A stretch of 41,827 bases of DNA from Hypsibius dujardini (GCA_001579985.1 LRSR01010558.1:1-41827); one strand, 5' to 3'. Shown: positions 31,971 to 41,827, counted from the stretch's first letter. Numbers and translations are program-made. Notes: a model not told the origin generated them from the sequence alone.

Positions 31971-32327
31971 TTAGCCGAATCTGAGGTGGCCGTAATCAGT
32001 GAAGGAAGGAACGCGCCTGCCGAATCTCATGTGTCCATAGTCCCCGCCCCCGAAGGAGGCTCGCTTCTCGGCCATTCCGTAGATGGGAGGATAGCGGTAG
32101 ATAGGCGACATTTCATCTACCGAAACCAAGGCCGGATCGGAGCGTCCAAAGCGGAGGTGGGCGTAATCGTTGAAGGCCGCCTTGTTCCATTTGTCTCCGC
32201 CTCCGCGTTTTTCCATATCCTCCGAGACGACGATGGAGTCATCTTTCGATGCGGACACTTGCAGGACCAGGCCCAAGAGCACCGCCAGGCAGCCCAGGAC
32301 AAGAGCGGACGAAGTTGAGGACTGCAT
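31971..32327 (-). CDS. Sulfakinin-like (CCK/gastrin-related) neuropeptide precursor with three RFamide peptides
   Basis: A single coding exon gives 118 aa. Residues 1 to ~26 form a signal peptide (LVLGCLAVLLGLVLQ core). Processing sites then define three amidated peptides. One is released after EKR and ends FNDYAHLRF-G-R. The second, ASFGGGDYGHMRF-G-RR, follows AEKR. The third, VPSFTDYGHLRF-G, ends at the stop codon. The glycines supply the C-terminal amide. DYGHMRFamide is the arthropod sulfakinin signature. The Asp-Tyr pairs are possible tyrosine sulfation sites, although only one acidic residue precedes each Tyr. Sulfakinins act as secreted satiety and gut hormones through CCK-type GPCRs. 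A leader exon (about 32,540-32,421) is joined by an 84-nt intron (32,420-32,337) just before the ATG. A TATA box lies at 32,563-32,571. Two of the three peptides depart from the canonical core (Gly to Ala, Met to Leu). Confidence 0.93.
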   Translation of the reverse strand: MQSSTSSALVLGCLAVLLGLVLQVSASKDDSIVVSEDMEKRGGGDKWNKAAFNDYAHLRFGRSDPALVSVDEMSPIYRYPPIYGMAEKRASFGGGDYGHMRFGRRVPSFTDYGHLRFG

Positions 32328-32562
32328 ATTGTGAATCTGTTGGACAAAAATAAAAATTGTTCAGGAGCAAATTCAAGTTTAGGCTGAAAGAAAAACCAGA
32401 TGAAACAAAAGGTCACTCACTTTTCCTGCTACGTCAGAGATTGATTCAACTTGGGTTCGAATTATCTACAGTTGGGCCAGTCGTAGATTCTTTCTAACAG
32501 TTGAATGACAGGAGAAACAAATTAGTAGGGACGTTGAATGAAAACTGGGATTTTCCGCGACC

Positions 32563-32571
32563 CTATATATA
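32563..32571 (-). promoter_or_regulatory. TATA box of the sulfakinin-like gene
   Basis: Minus-strand TATATATAG within GAGTATATATAGGGTCGCGG. Transcription would start near 32,540, upstream of the leader exon's donor at 32,420. Confidence 0.65.
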
Positions 32572-33992
32572 CTCGTAATGCAGCGAAAAAAATAGCATGG
32601 AACGGCCACAGTATAAACCCTAAAACGTAGTGCAGTTGGGGTGCTTATAAGCCGACTCTTTCTCGCTTCCCGCCAATGGGGATGGAGAGCTGCTGCATTG
32701 ACGCACGCTCCATCATTGTTGAGCCGTATGGCCGGGTTGTTGTCGGGATAAATTGGGGCTTATCGTAGCACATTCCCTTCGGGCTATTCAACTAGCGTTG
32801 ACATACAATCAGGCGCCTTTCGACTTCAATTATCGGCTTTTCCCTCCTTTCCAGTATTGTCGAATCAACTGGTCTATCGGTCTAAAGAGTGGGAGATGTA
32901 AATGACGATCGCGCCTTGACGTGCCACTCATTTCCGCTTTTTTGTCTATTAATTAGAATTTGCGCTTTTGTTGTCGCGTCTGCTTTTGTCTGCAAATCTT
33001 CTTCGACGTCTTTGTTGATTCCCCCAATCATGTACGAACTTTTTCAGCCATCGGTCGGTACCGCCGTGCGGGTAGACGCCCAGAATAACAACTAACTACG
33101 TTAGGGGCTTGTTTATGGTCCTTACAGGTCGGAACCAGGACCCCCTCACGGTAGGGCCACGGGATTTCAAAACATTCAAGAACGGTCCAAATTTGATGAA
33201 AAACTGACGTTTTTGAAAAAATTTTGAAATACCAGGGTGCCCCGAAAATCAGACCGCCACAACCCCAGAAGTTTCAAAATGATCAGGGAGCGGAGGCTGA
33301 ATATTGGGTTCAGCCCTGAAAAAAACATCTTGCCCGTTTGCCACCCCCCGGCCTTAACATGTGGAGTCCTGTTTCCGACCTCTAAAAACCCTAGACGAGC
33401 CGCTGACTACCGATGTACAGTAGTACATCTGTACACGCGGTGCTTTGTAGGTATGACATTCTAGATTTCATCATCTCACATGCCGAACTTCCATGCTGAG
33501 TGTTTTGTTCTTCGAATTGGAAGTCTTATTAATAAGGCTTTAATAAAGTTCCGATGGACCGCATACAATGAAAAACCCAAGCTTGAACGACTCATTGCAT
33601 CATGGTCGCTCCCGGAAATGAATTCTAATAGTGTTGAATATATTAAGGCCTTGATCAAAGAGAATAGCTTATTTAGCCCTGAAAACGGATAAATGAAGGA
33701 ATTAGCTGTAAAGCTTATTGGCAGATATAACTGATTGAATCCAGATGTGCCGCCTTGAATCCGTTTCTCATGGGAATGCCACATACTGTACGAGGGATTT
33801 TAATAATTCCCATTCGCGTATGCAGCATGTACGTTGAGGGATTTTCATAAATAGCACCGTCTGAAAATGTGCTAGTAAGAGACTCAGACACAAACAGAGG
33901 TCCTTCCATCTTTCAGATTCTGACCCGTTGTTGCAGGCTTCGACTTTAAAAAAGTTGCATATTGGCTCTCTGCTAACTTGGAACGATTTTCA
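32572..33992. other. Intergenic, no gene recognised
   Basis: Upstream sequence of the sulfakinin gene, then AT-rich spacer. Frames at 33,480-33,692 (+) and 33,715-33,909 (-) are open but unrecognised. Confidence 0.45.
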
Positions 33993-34564
33993 GAAGGGAA
34001 AATCCAGAATGTCTCCGCTTTATATTTTTTAAATAGAACTATAATTATGATGATTTTCAAAATTTGATGATAAATTTCATCGGTGAGGATATCAAAGCAT
34101 TTTTTGGCGGAATTTCAAAGTTGCTGAAAACACTGGATGATTCTATTTTAACATTGTCCTTCTCACAATTCAATTTGAACTCGATTGGCATGAGCAGAAT
34201 CTATTTTGGACGTCGAGGGCTGAGACAAGCCATTGTCGAGTCCGACCGGAAACCTACGAGTGATATACCCGACATGACGCTTAGCCCCGCCCCGAGACAT
34301 CCAAAAAAGAATCTGCAAAACAATTTGAAATTGATTTGTGAGATGGATACTGTCGAAATTCGTTAAATTAAATTATTATGAAAAAAAAAGTTTTTGCGGT
34401 CAAAATCTGAAAAAATGAAATTTTCCAGTGTTTTCCCAACTTCCGAATGCTGCCGAAAAAAAAATTTATATCTTGACCGATAAAATTGACCAATTTTCAA
34501 AATCATCCTAATTATAGCTCGATTAAAAAATATAAAGCAGAGACATGCTGGGTTTCCCATCTTA
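33993..34564. mobile_element. Long inverted-repeat (fold-back/MITE-like) element
   Basis: The left arm (~33,993-34,225) and right arm (~34,282-34,564) are reverse complements over most of their length. Matching blocks are GCTTTATATTTTTTAA, GATGATTTT(C/G)AAAAT, GGAA or GCATT next to AAGTTG, AAAACACTGGA and TTTTGGA(C/T)GTC. A ~55-bp centre separates them. Arm divergence (roughly 15-20% by eye) suggests moderate age. No transposase frame is present. A related single-arm copy lies in IBTK intron 8. I did not find a clear target-site duplication. Confidence 0.78.
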
Positions 34565-34953
34565 AAAGGGTACGTGATTGGTCAGCCGTCCTTTTTATAG
34601 ATTCTCCGTGAGGGAACCGTCCTTTATTTTCTGGCGGGCCAGCTTGCTCGGACGTTTAGTTGACTGGCTTAATGGATGGATGGACTGAGGAAAAAATGTC
34701 AGGACGGGCTTCAACGTAAAAGATATTTCCCACAAAGTCATTTTGTTTGGCAAGGGGATACGGCCGGGTTGGTTCATCGGTCAATCCGTGACTGAGACCA
34801 TTGCCCCAGATTTCATCTGTTCACTCAAGCTTCTGCGCTTTCATCAGATATTTACGATTCCGTCGAGACATTAACTAGGAAAAAAATTTCCCCTTAACGA
34901 AATAAAAACTGCCCTTTGGTGGTACATTGGAGGGCGCTTCTTACGTTAATTTT

Positions 34954-35061
34954 ATTACGCCCTAATTGATCGTTGAGTTGATACTGAACTTGCATCGAAC
35001 ATTAGAATCTTCAGCAGAAAAAGAAACAGGACAGTAACTCAACGATCAATCAGGGCGCAAT
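34954..35061. repeat. Small hairpin repeat
   Basis: ACGCCCTAATTGATCGTTGAG is followed ~55 bp later by the inverted copy with one or two changes. Total about 108 bp. The rest of 34,565-35,640 shows no gene. Confidence 0.7.
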
Positions 35062-35649
35062 ACGGTAACACCAGAAGAGCATTATCAACATCAAAGATCA
35101 GTTTTTATTTTTTTTAATGGGAGATGTGGTTTATGGCCAATTTTCTCGACGAAATCGGTAAATAACTGATGAAAATGCATCGATAACAACCAACAGAAAT
35201 AGCGTGCTCGGTTTCTGTGAAAATGTTTGCTGAACAGCACGCACATAGCTTTCCAATCGAATTTCACTAAACTATTTGAAATCCTTATCTTCACAGAGCT
35301 TGCCGGCATTTTCAAGGAATATGTAATACTAAAACAAAATTCCAAAATGGATCATTTCTAAGCCTAATGGGTTCTCAAAAGCTGACGTCAGGACGTCGGC
35401 CTACCCCCCATCCCGTCCCGTCCAGTCAGATTTCGTCAGGTATTTTTCGCACCCCCACCCCCTAACCAATACTGACGTCATTAATGGATGTTCCCCATGA
35501 ACTTAGAAGTGAAGAGAAAACTGGAAATGTCACGGGTTGCAGGTACTAAGTTGATTAGATTATGTGGCAGCAGTGAGGTACAAGTACAGTGGCACGGTTA
35601 GTCTCTCTAGGTCTTCCACGTGTCTAACTGGTTCTAAAACAGATTGACA

Positions 35650-37037
35650 TTTTAACAGGATTCATGGAATGGATCCCAACGGGCAGTGGTAGCATTGGGC
35701 GAACTCCGACATGTGAGACAGCGCACCCACCACGCGGAATTCGTACGGAGCATAATTGTCCCAATCTAGATAGTTTCGCAAGGATTTCGCTCTTTCCGAA
35801 GAGCAATATTTCTGCAAAGGCATTAAACCAACCGGTGATTTCGCAAATCGATTTGAAAATTACATTTACGCCGGTGTTTGACTACAATTTCTGGAAAAGC
35901 GTGCTATCCAGGCGTCTGTGTAAATGGTAACTAGTTACACATCTGTGTGAGTGACAGGAAAAATAACTGCTTGGTAGTTTTGTATGTGAATTTGGGAAGA
36001 AGTGGGTCATCGTGGCCACGCTCGTTTTCATGGAAGATAAAAGCCTTAAAATACGAAATCAGAAATCAGTCATTTTCCCCTACTCCAACACGGGCAGAGC
36101 TTCTGGTCAGTCCTTAGCATTCGACAACAGGGTTCCTTTAAAGTGTGGGTAAGGGGCAAACAGATTTTTTCCAGAACTCACTTCAGAATTGGGCCTGCCG
36201 TTCGTGATAAGCTTGCAGCTGGCGATGGTACCGGCTCTGATTTCCTGCACCTCTTTCAAAAAACTGTAGGTCGGGAGAAAATCCTTTATTCATGGTTTAA
36301 ACAAACAAAACAGTAATGTTTGTTGTTACTGTACTAAAAAAAATGTATTAGATCTATTTCCCCCCCCCCTCAAATATTTTTAATCCAGAATTATATTTTC
36401 TATTCAAAACAAGGAAACAAGATAGATTTTTGGGGTGTGATCCAAAGCGCCCTCAAGGAACTTGATTCGGTTGATCCTCCTTAGCGGGCTAAAAATGGCT
36501 CCGTGCGACACCAAGCGAATCATCCTCCTCAATCCCTTAACTTTTAACAATAACTATCGCAGAGTAATGATTTGATAGAGTAAGCAACCACCCATGAAAA
36601 AATTCTAGATCATTTATGAGAAAACATTACTTTAGAAATATTCGAATTTATGTTACTAATATATTTTGTAACCTCTGACATACTTAAGGCACTGCCGTAA
36701 AAAGTGCTATGCTCTTTCCCTTTTACACTAGGGTAGCGAAGAAAAAATGGAAAATCCACTAGATGGCTCCACCGCGCTCACTATGATCTTTTAGTGAATT
36801 AAAGAAGGGACCTACTCCATTGCTGATGATAATACTTGGATCGTAAGCGACTCGGAGCCCCGCAAGATCAGCTATGTTTTTCCTCCAGAGTCCGATTGCC
36901 GTCCAGCGGCCCTTCTGGTAGTCCGTAAGCGCTGTATTGGCCACTACATCGGCGGTCCTGGCATAGTAATGTTGCCTGGTTTCCGTGGTCCATGTCCACC
37001 ACCCGGTCTTGGTGTAATTATAATTCACGACCTGGGC
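35650..37037 (-). pseudogene. Truncated second M13 (neprilysin-like) copy
   Basis: Two exons are clear on the minus strand. The 37,037-36,816 exon carries TGWWTWTTETRQHYYA and NIADLAGLRVAYD, matching the WW region and the GENIADxGGL motif of M13 peptidases. The last exon (~35,816-35,655) carries QKYCSSERAKSLRNYLDW, then YAPYEFRVVGALSHMSEF and YHCPLGS, the family's C-terminus. Two defects: the zinc-ligand Glu of GENIAD is replaced (RKNIAD), and after PLGS the frame shifts so that the MNP-type ending is read in another frame. No HExxH or N-terminal half was found before the NEURL2-like gene begins at 38,078. Between the two exons, 36,240-36,090 is open on minus (LKEVQEIRAGTIASCKL) but unassigned. 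Same orientation as the copy at 26.8-30 kb, with the sulfakinin gene between them. Confidence 0.75.
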
Positions 37038-37444
37038 AAGGTCTGGATCAAAATGAAATATTTGGCAGTTAGTTGATGAAGAGTATAACGAACCAGTGTG
37101 ATCTGCTGTATGTGCTCATTTTGGGACGTTTTTTTATAGGGGAAACGCAGAATGCCTTCGCTTCGTTTTATTAAATCAGTAGGATCTTAGTGATCACATA
37201 TAAAATTGCATTTCATCGGTGACTAAATTCAAACTTTCTGAGATCTCACTCTGTTTACTATGCTCGTACTGTGCAACCTGAGTGTAAAACGGGGAAAACT
37301 ATAATTCCTACAACAGTTATGTGGGTCTTTATTAAACCTGCCACAACGAACAACAACATACACACAAATCAACGCGCCATTTTCGGCAGGATATATGCAA
37401 AACGACTTTTTCAGGCCACACAATTTCCACCGTTATTCACGCCA

Positions 37445-37686
37445 CAGTATGAGGAGAAGTCTCTGTTTCGGCTCACCTTCCACTCAGTCGATAAATCAGC
37501 TCACTCATGGGTTTCTTTTTGATGGCAGGTGCTTGATTGTTTTATTTCCAGAACTGCTATAGTATACTAGGATATAGTACAAGTAATCGAACAATCAAGC
37601 ACCTGCCACCAAAAAAAAACCCATGAGTGAGCCGATTTATCGACCAATTGGAGGGTGAGCCGAAATACAGATTTCACCTCATACTG
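37445..37686. repeat. Near-perfect 242-bp fold-back (hairpin) repeat
   Basis: The arms 37,445-37,541 and 37,590-37,686 are reverse complements with only about a dozen differences and a 48-bp loop. The inner ~27 bp of the stem (GGCAGGTGCTTGATTGTT and beyond) pair without mismatch. Ends read CAGTATGAGG and CCTCATACTG. The surrounding 37,038-38,077 shows no gene. Confidence 0.88.
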
Positions 37687-38077
37687 CTTTACAGTCCGTA
37701 GACATGACGATTAAAAATACTGCAATATGGCTTAGCTGCCTTGGATTGTTACAGCAAGTCTGGGGTGAGGGGGGAGTTCTCTAATCCCGGTTCACACATT
37801 ATCCGGCATTGCTTGCGCGCTAATGAATTGTGCACTTGTATAAGTTAAGAATTCATGGCAATCTCGAATAATATACGATATTTGAACGATTAATGATCGA
37901 CTGCAGTCTGAAGCTGCTGCAGTACTCACTCAGGACTTGCATGAAATGACATGCGCAAAATGCAAATCGTTGGAGGGTTTAAAACAACACAACTTAAAAC
38001 AAATGCAGAAATATAAAAAAGGTCGCTCAACTTCGTTTGGTAGGAGAAAAGAGGCCTGACGAAGAGAATTAGATTCA

Positions 38078-39543
38078 TCAAGTGGCTGGATATTCGTATG
38101 ATACGAATCGTATCAGTTTCCGAGGCAGGAGTAGTTCTTTCAAGTCATCAACAGATCCTGTAATGACTTCTCGGCATAGAGACTGCAATGTAGGCACTAA
38201 AACGAAAGGAAAAAAGATAAATTTCAATCTCAAAGTGAATGTCTGACTGTCTGAGTGAACGCCTGTCTTCTGCCTGTCTGTCTGTCTGTCTGTCTGTCTG
38301 TCTGCATGCCTGCATGTCTGTCTGTCTGTCTGTCTGTCTGCATGCCTGCATGTCTGTCTGTCGGTCTATCGGCCGGTCTGTCGTTCGGTCTGTCTGTCTG
38401 TCTCTCTGTTGGTGTGTTGTGTAGTCTGTCTCTGTCTGTTTCTTTGAACTGTTGGACTAAAGGTTGTCTGGTCATACCTTCGTAAAGGGGAACAATTCTG
38501 ACTGTCTTGGTCTGCCCATAGACATCACAGACAACGAAAAGCGGACCCGCCTGCAACTCAAACGGAAATGGTCCCCGGCATTCCCCGTTCACCACAAAGT
38601 ATAGGAACGCAAAATCCAGTCCCACTTGCGAATAGAATATTCCCACACGACTGCCCTCACTGGTAGCAGAATCCAAGGTTTCGAGTGACGGCGTTGGACT
38701 GCAGCAGCTCGTGTTAGTCGGATCATCGATTAGGCATGCCTGGGACTCGTTGTGAGCGTCGCCGTTGTGACTGTATGAATGAAACAAGCGAAACGTGAGG
38801 AATTATCCAGGGGGCGGAAGTGTAAACTGTAAAGTGAGATATACGGCGCAACTTAAGGACGTAATTGACGTCATTGAGCATTTCTTCTAGAGGGATACAT
38901 GTAGGCACGACGCACCAGCGCTCAAGAGATTTGACGGCCACTGTAGTGGGAGAAAACTTAATGTGGCACTTAAACTTTTCCTTATTACGTAACACTTCAA
39001 GTCTCAAGTTAAACTTAACAGTGCCAGCCTTTCTAACAGTCAGAATGTACAGTCATATATGGCCGAATGTCTGCGTCAGTGTAGCTGCCTGTGTCTGCGC
39101 ATGTGTCTGTGTCTGTGTATGTGTAAGTGTCTGTGCCCCTATCTGTGTCTCCGCGTGTGTCTGCATCTGTGTATGCCTCTGTCTGTGTATACGCCCCTTT
39201 GTCTACCAGTCTGCTCCTGCATGCCTGTCCTCCCTCGCACCAAGCTTCCTTTTGCCTATGCGTCTGGCTGCTCAAGATTTTCATAAGAGACTTATGAAAA
39301 CATCTGCATAACAACATCCAATCCAATTCCATCTCTTCAAATATTAGGCCGTGCGGCACAAAGGATCCCCCGCCCAATCCGCAAGCAACAAATGAGGTTG
39401 TCATCGACCAGCACTCTCCAATAAAATATACAGCCCGATCAAGGCCGCCGCGCAGCACAAACGGAAGCACTCAAAGCCCTACATGCCATGCCTCCCTCAT
39501 CATCAAACATCCTTCCACTGTACACGCCGACTACCGAGACAGT

Positions 39544-39611
<68 letters not shown>

Positions 39612-41199
39612 TGAAAAAACAGGCGATTAATCGTAACACCGGAAACATGTGCCAGATATCAGTGAGAGAGTCAGTGACGCACATGGCCAAGGGGAGGAGG
39701 AGGAAAAAAATCAATCCCCAGACAGCTCCCTGGGGATGCCTTATACAAACCAGGCCCCGGGTTGCTTAATCAAGCGTGAGTATATCGAGCAGTCTAACCT
39801 ATTTCTCCGGGATCCGGTGTGCCGCGCAGCGACTGATCCTGGGGACCGTCTCTTGGGCTGGAGAAACTCGATATTCAGCCGGCTGCCCCAGGGTGCGTCC
39901 CGGAGGAGCTTGTGGAACTTGCCCGCGGGAAGGGTCAGGGCGTCGCCGAGCTCCTCATCTACTTCCGAGCGGTCCAGGGTGTAGACCCAGGAGAGGCCCT
40001 CGGCCACGAGGTTCGGTAGGGCGAAGCGAGGGAATTCCTTCCTTTTCTCTGGGTCTGGAAAAACGACAGTGTTAATTGATTGAACGCCCAGTTACGCATT
40101 GCAAACAATTTTGTTCACAACTTTTGCGGCAGTAAGTTCCGAACTTTGGTTTTTCCGTGTTTTTCCATTCCTTAGGTTTCCTTATTTTAAAAAGTTTATT
40201 CCATGTTTTAGTTTTTCGTCGCCAATTGTTTTTCACAATTTTTGCTTCGACAACTTCCGAATTTTTAGTTTTTCAGTGTTCAGTGTTTTTTCAGTGTTCA
40301 GTGCAATAGACTTGTGATATAATGGTCATATAATTTTCATAGAGCGGGTTGATTATTGGGCATTTATATTAAAGCGCCTGACGTCTTGCTTACCGTTTGC
40401 TCGCGATCTCAAGGGATAGCTAAGACCCGCCTCCCTCGGTATGGCTTGTACTCAATTGAACGTTCAATTTGATTCACTCTTCTCTGATTGGCTCATTTTG
40501 TACAGCTTACTGGTTGTGCTCGATCGATTGATTGTACAGTCGTGCTTTTCCTTATATTTGTCCCTACAGTGGTAATTTGGTGAACGGCACTTAATAGGCA
40601 CGGCCCGGGTTGATTAAAATTTACGGGTAGGGCACAAAAGTGTCCCTTGAGATCACGAACATACGGTAGTTCCGTGGCTACACATAATGTCGAGTATCGA
40701 CCACTTGGTGCCAGTTTTTAATGGCTCCCGTATTTTATGACTGCCGGGTAGCACAGTGTGTGCAGGCATAATATATGGATGGGTCTAAAATTGGCACCAA
40801 ATGGTCCAGACTGTCCAGTACGTTTTAAACATTCTAAACATTTTGATTCAATAAAAAGTGGATTAATATTTTTTTAAATACTCTCTGCAAAAAAAGTACT
40901 AATTTACCTGACTGCGTGATACCGATGCGGAGGTGGCCGTTCCAGCCCAAGTCATTCTGCACGATCTCCACCATGAAGAGTTCGTTCGGTCGCAGGGGGT
41001 TTGCGCTGAAAATGAGCCCGTCCGCGAAGCTGGACACCCGAGTCGCTACCGTTTTATCCTCGGAAAATCGAATGTTCAGGCCGTGTTGACTGTGGAAGCG
41101 ATGCAAGCAGGGCAGCAAGGCGCTCTGGTCAGCAGGATGACCGAATTGGACGCAGTTGGTCGTACGGCAAGTCTCGTCGAGATCGCCGGGGCAAGGCAT
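38078..41199 (-). CDS. NEURL2: Neuralized-like protein 2 homologue (NHR domain plus SOCS box)
   Basis: Four exons (41199-40908, 40054-39799, 38770-38478, 38196-38078) join in phase to 319 aa (human NEURL2 is 285). The NHR (neuralized homology repeat) domain spans ~30-270. Motifs are RFHSQHGLNIRFSEDKTVATR, ELFMVEIVQNDLGWNGHLRIG, FALPNLVAEGLSWVYTLDR, then GSRVGIFYSQ, VVNGECRGPFPF, AGPLFVVCDVYGQTKTVRIV. The last exon encodes a SOCS box (LPTLQSLCREVITGSVDDL ending near LPRKLI). NEURL2 (Ozz) is the substrate-recognition part of an Elongin/Cullin-RING ubiquitin ligase in vertebrate muscle; the same complex role is inferred here. The start is the first ATG after an in-frame TGA; an alternative upstream exon cannot be excluded. 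A Ser/Thr/Cys-rich insert (~185-225) separates the two halves of the NHR domain. Introns 2 and 3 contain complementary GACA and CTGT arrays that flank exon 3. Confidence 0.92.
38230..38435. repeat. (CTGT)n array in NEURL2 intron 3
   Basis: CTGT units interrupted by a repeated GCATGCCTGCATGTCTGT segment (present twice). In gene-sense orientation this reads ACAG. Confidence 0.9.
39063..39195. repeat. TGTGTC/TGTGTA low-complexity tract
   Basis: Hexamer-like TGTGTCTG repeats in NEURL2 intron 2. Distinct in unit from the CTGT arrays. Confidence 0.75.
39543..39611. repeat. Pure (GACA)n array in NEURL2 intron 2
   Basis: About 17 uninterrupted GACA units, the purest array in the window. In gene-sense orientation this reads CTGT, the complement of the intron 3 array. 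Confidence 0.95.
40117..40285. repeat. Diverged direct duplication in NEURL2 intron 1
   Basis: A ~50-bp unit (CACAACTTTTGC...TTCCGAACTTTGGTTTTTC) recurs ~117 bp later in diverged form. The second copy is followed by a short CAGTGTT triplication. No coding signal. Confidence 0.6.
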
Positions 41200-41758
41200 C
41201 ACGCAGGCCGTCCAAACCACTTCCGGTCAGGGGAGATAAATTTTAAGCTATGCAAAAGCTTGAATTGGGTTAAATTTGGTAAGCGCAGTTGCAGAAAATA
41301 CGGGTTGTGGGCTATAGGAAGCAGTGACTGATGAAGAGGTGTAATTGAGATAATCAAGAAATCGAGTAAAGCAATTGATGGCGATTTTAGCAGGATGACT
41401 TTTCAAGCGCGATGAAGATTTTGCAGCGTAGCAGCAGCAGCAGCAGAAGAGCAGCACTTGGTAAAATGGGAAGGTAAAAATGTATCAAACAGCTGCAAGC
41501 GGTCGAAAAAGGAAGCGCAGCGGCAGGCGAAGCAGCAGCAAAAACAAATACAATAAAACGAGACTGCCGCAGTTGTGAAAGCAACTTTTTCACAAGAGAA
41601 AGCTCCGACGGCAGGATACACTCGTTGTATGAAGCCTTTCCACTACCGGCTTACTCCTCATGCAGTGGAAATGATCTAGTGGAATTGGAGCGATAAATCG
41701 ATCTATCTTAACGGAATGCCGCATTCGCTCTAGTTTTTCCTCTTTGACTCCATAAGCA
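41200..41758. other. Upstream region of the NEURL2-like gene
   Basis: Contains GCA/CAG-rich patches (about 41,425-41,455 and 41,505-41,540). No core promoter element is convincing and no further gene is seen. Confidence 0.45.
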
Positions 41759-41827
41759 AACAGACAGACAGTCAGACAGACAGACAGACAGATAGACAGG
41801 CAGACAGACAGACAGACAGACAGACAG
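41759..41827. repeat. (CAGA)n array at the window edge
   Basis: CAGA/GACA units run off the end of the window; the true length is unknown. Confidence 0.92.

Noticed and set aside
32440-32475. tRNA-like T-loop (GGTTCGAATTA)
   Set aside because: No matching acceptor or anticodon stems around it; it lies in the sulfakinin leader region.
39543-39611. CRISPR-like regular repetition
   Set aside because: The unit is 4 bp with no spacers, in a eukaryotic intron; a microsatellite, not a CRISPR array.
1-41827. Retroviral, LTR, LINE or Polinton coding regions
   Set aside because: I looked for reverse-transcriptase, integrase and capsid-type motifs while reading the frames and saw none.

Overview
The window looks like nuclear DNA from a compact invertebrate genome. 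Genes have many spliceosomal introns (59 to about 3,800 nt), GC-rich exons and AT-rich introns. A sulfakinin-type neuropeptide precursor points to an ecdysozoan. A tardigrade is my favoured guess (sulfakinin, divergent natriuretic-receptor-like and neprilysin-like genes, small introns), but that is inference. All names below come from motifs recognised by eye; no search was run.

Layout. 1-1.35 kb: repeats and a degraded inverted-repeat element. 1.35-2.46 kb (-): a two-exon NmrA-like NAD(P)-binding protein with a TATA box. 2.82-3.17 kb: a MITE-like element with ~58-bp terminal inverted repeats and a TA duplication. 4.4-7.1 kb (+): a Gln/Gly/Trp-rich gene of unknown function whose frame is interrupted by one TAG in a leaky-looking context. 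7.96-18.27 kb (+): a nine-exon IBTK orthologue (ankyrin, RCC1, BTB, BTB, conserved C-tail, 1,326 aa). Its 3.8-kb intron 6 holds a complete second gene on the same strand (about 12.1-14.66 kb). 18.74-25.71 kb (-): a 14-exon natriuretic-peptide-receptor-like gene with full ectodomain, one membrane segment and a ~65-residue tail, without kinase-homology or cyclase domains.

26.8-30.0 kb (-): a broken M13 (neprilysin-type) metallopeptidase gene. 31.97-32.57 kb (-): sulfakinin-like precursor with TATA box and 5' UTR intron. 33.99-34.56 kb: a large inverted-repeat element. 35.65-37.04 kb (-): a second M13 remnant that has lost a zinc-ligand Glu. 37.45-37.69 kb: a nearly perfect 242-bp fold-back. 38.08-41.20 kb (-): a four-exon NEURL2-type NHR plus SOCS-box protein.

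A recurring theme is (CTGT)n/(ACAG)n tetranucleotide arrays in introns of several genes. They often lie in opposite orientations on either side of an exon or of the nested gene, so the transcript could fold on itself. The genes do not form one pathway. Two are predicted ubiquitin-ligase adaptors (IBTK, NEURL2); three loci concern peptide signalling or turnover (sulfakinin precursor, natriuretic-like receptor, neprilysin relics). I saw no rRNA, tRNA, CRISPR array or retroviral/LTR coding region.
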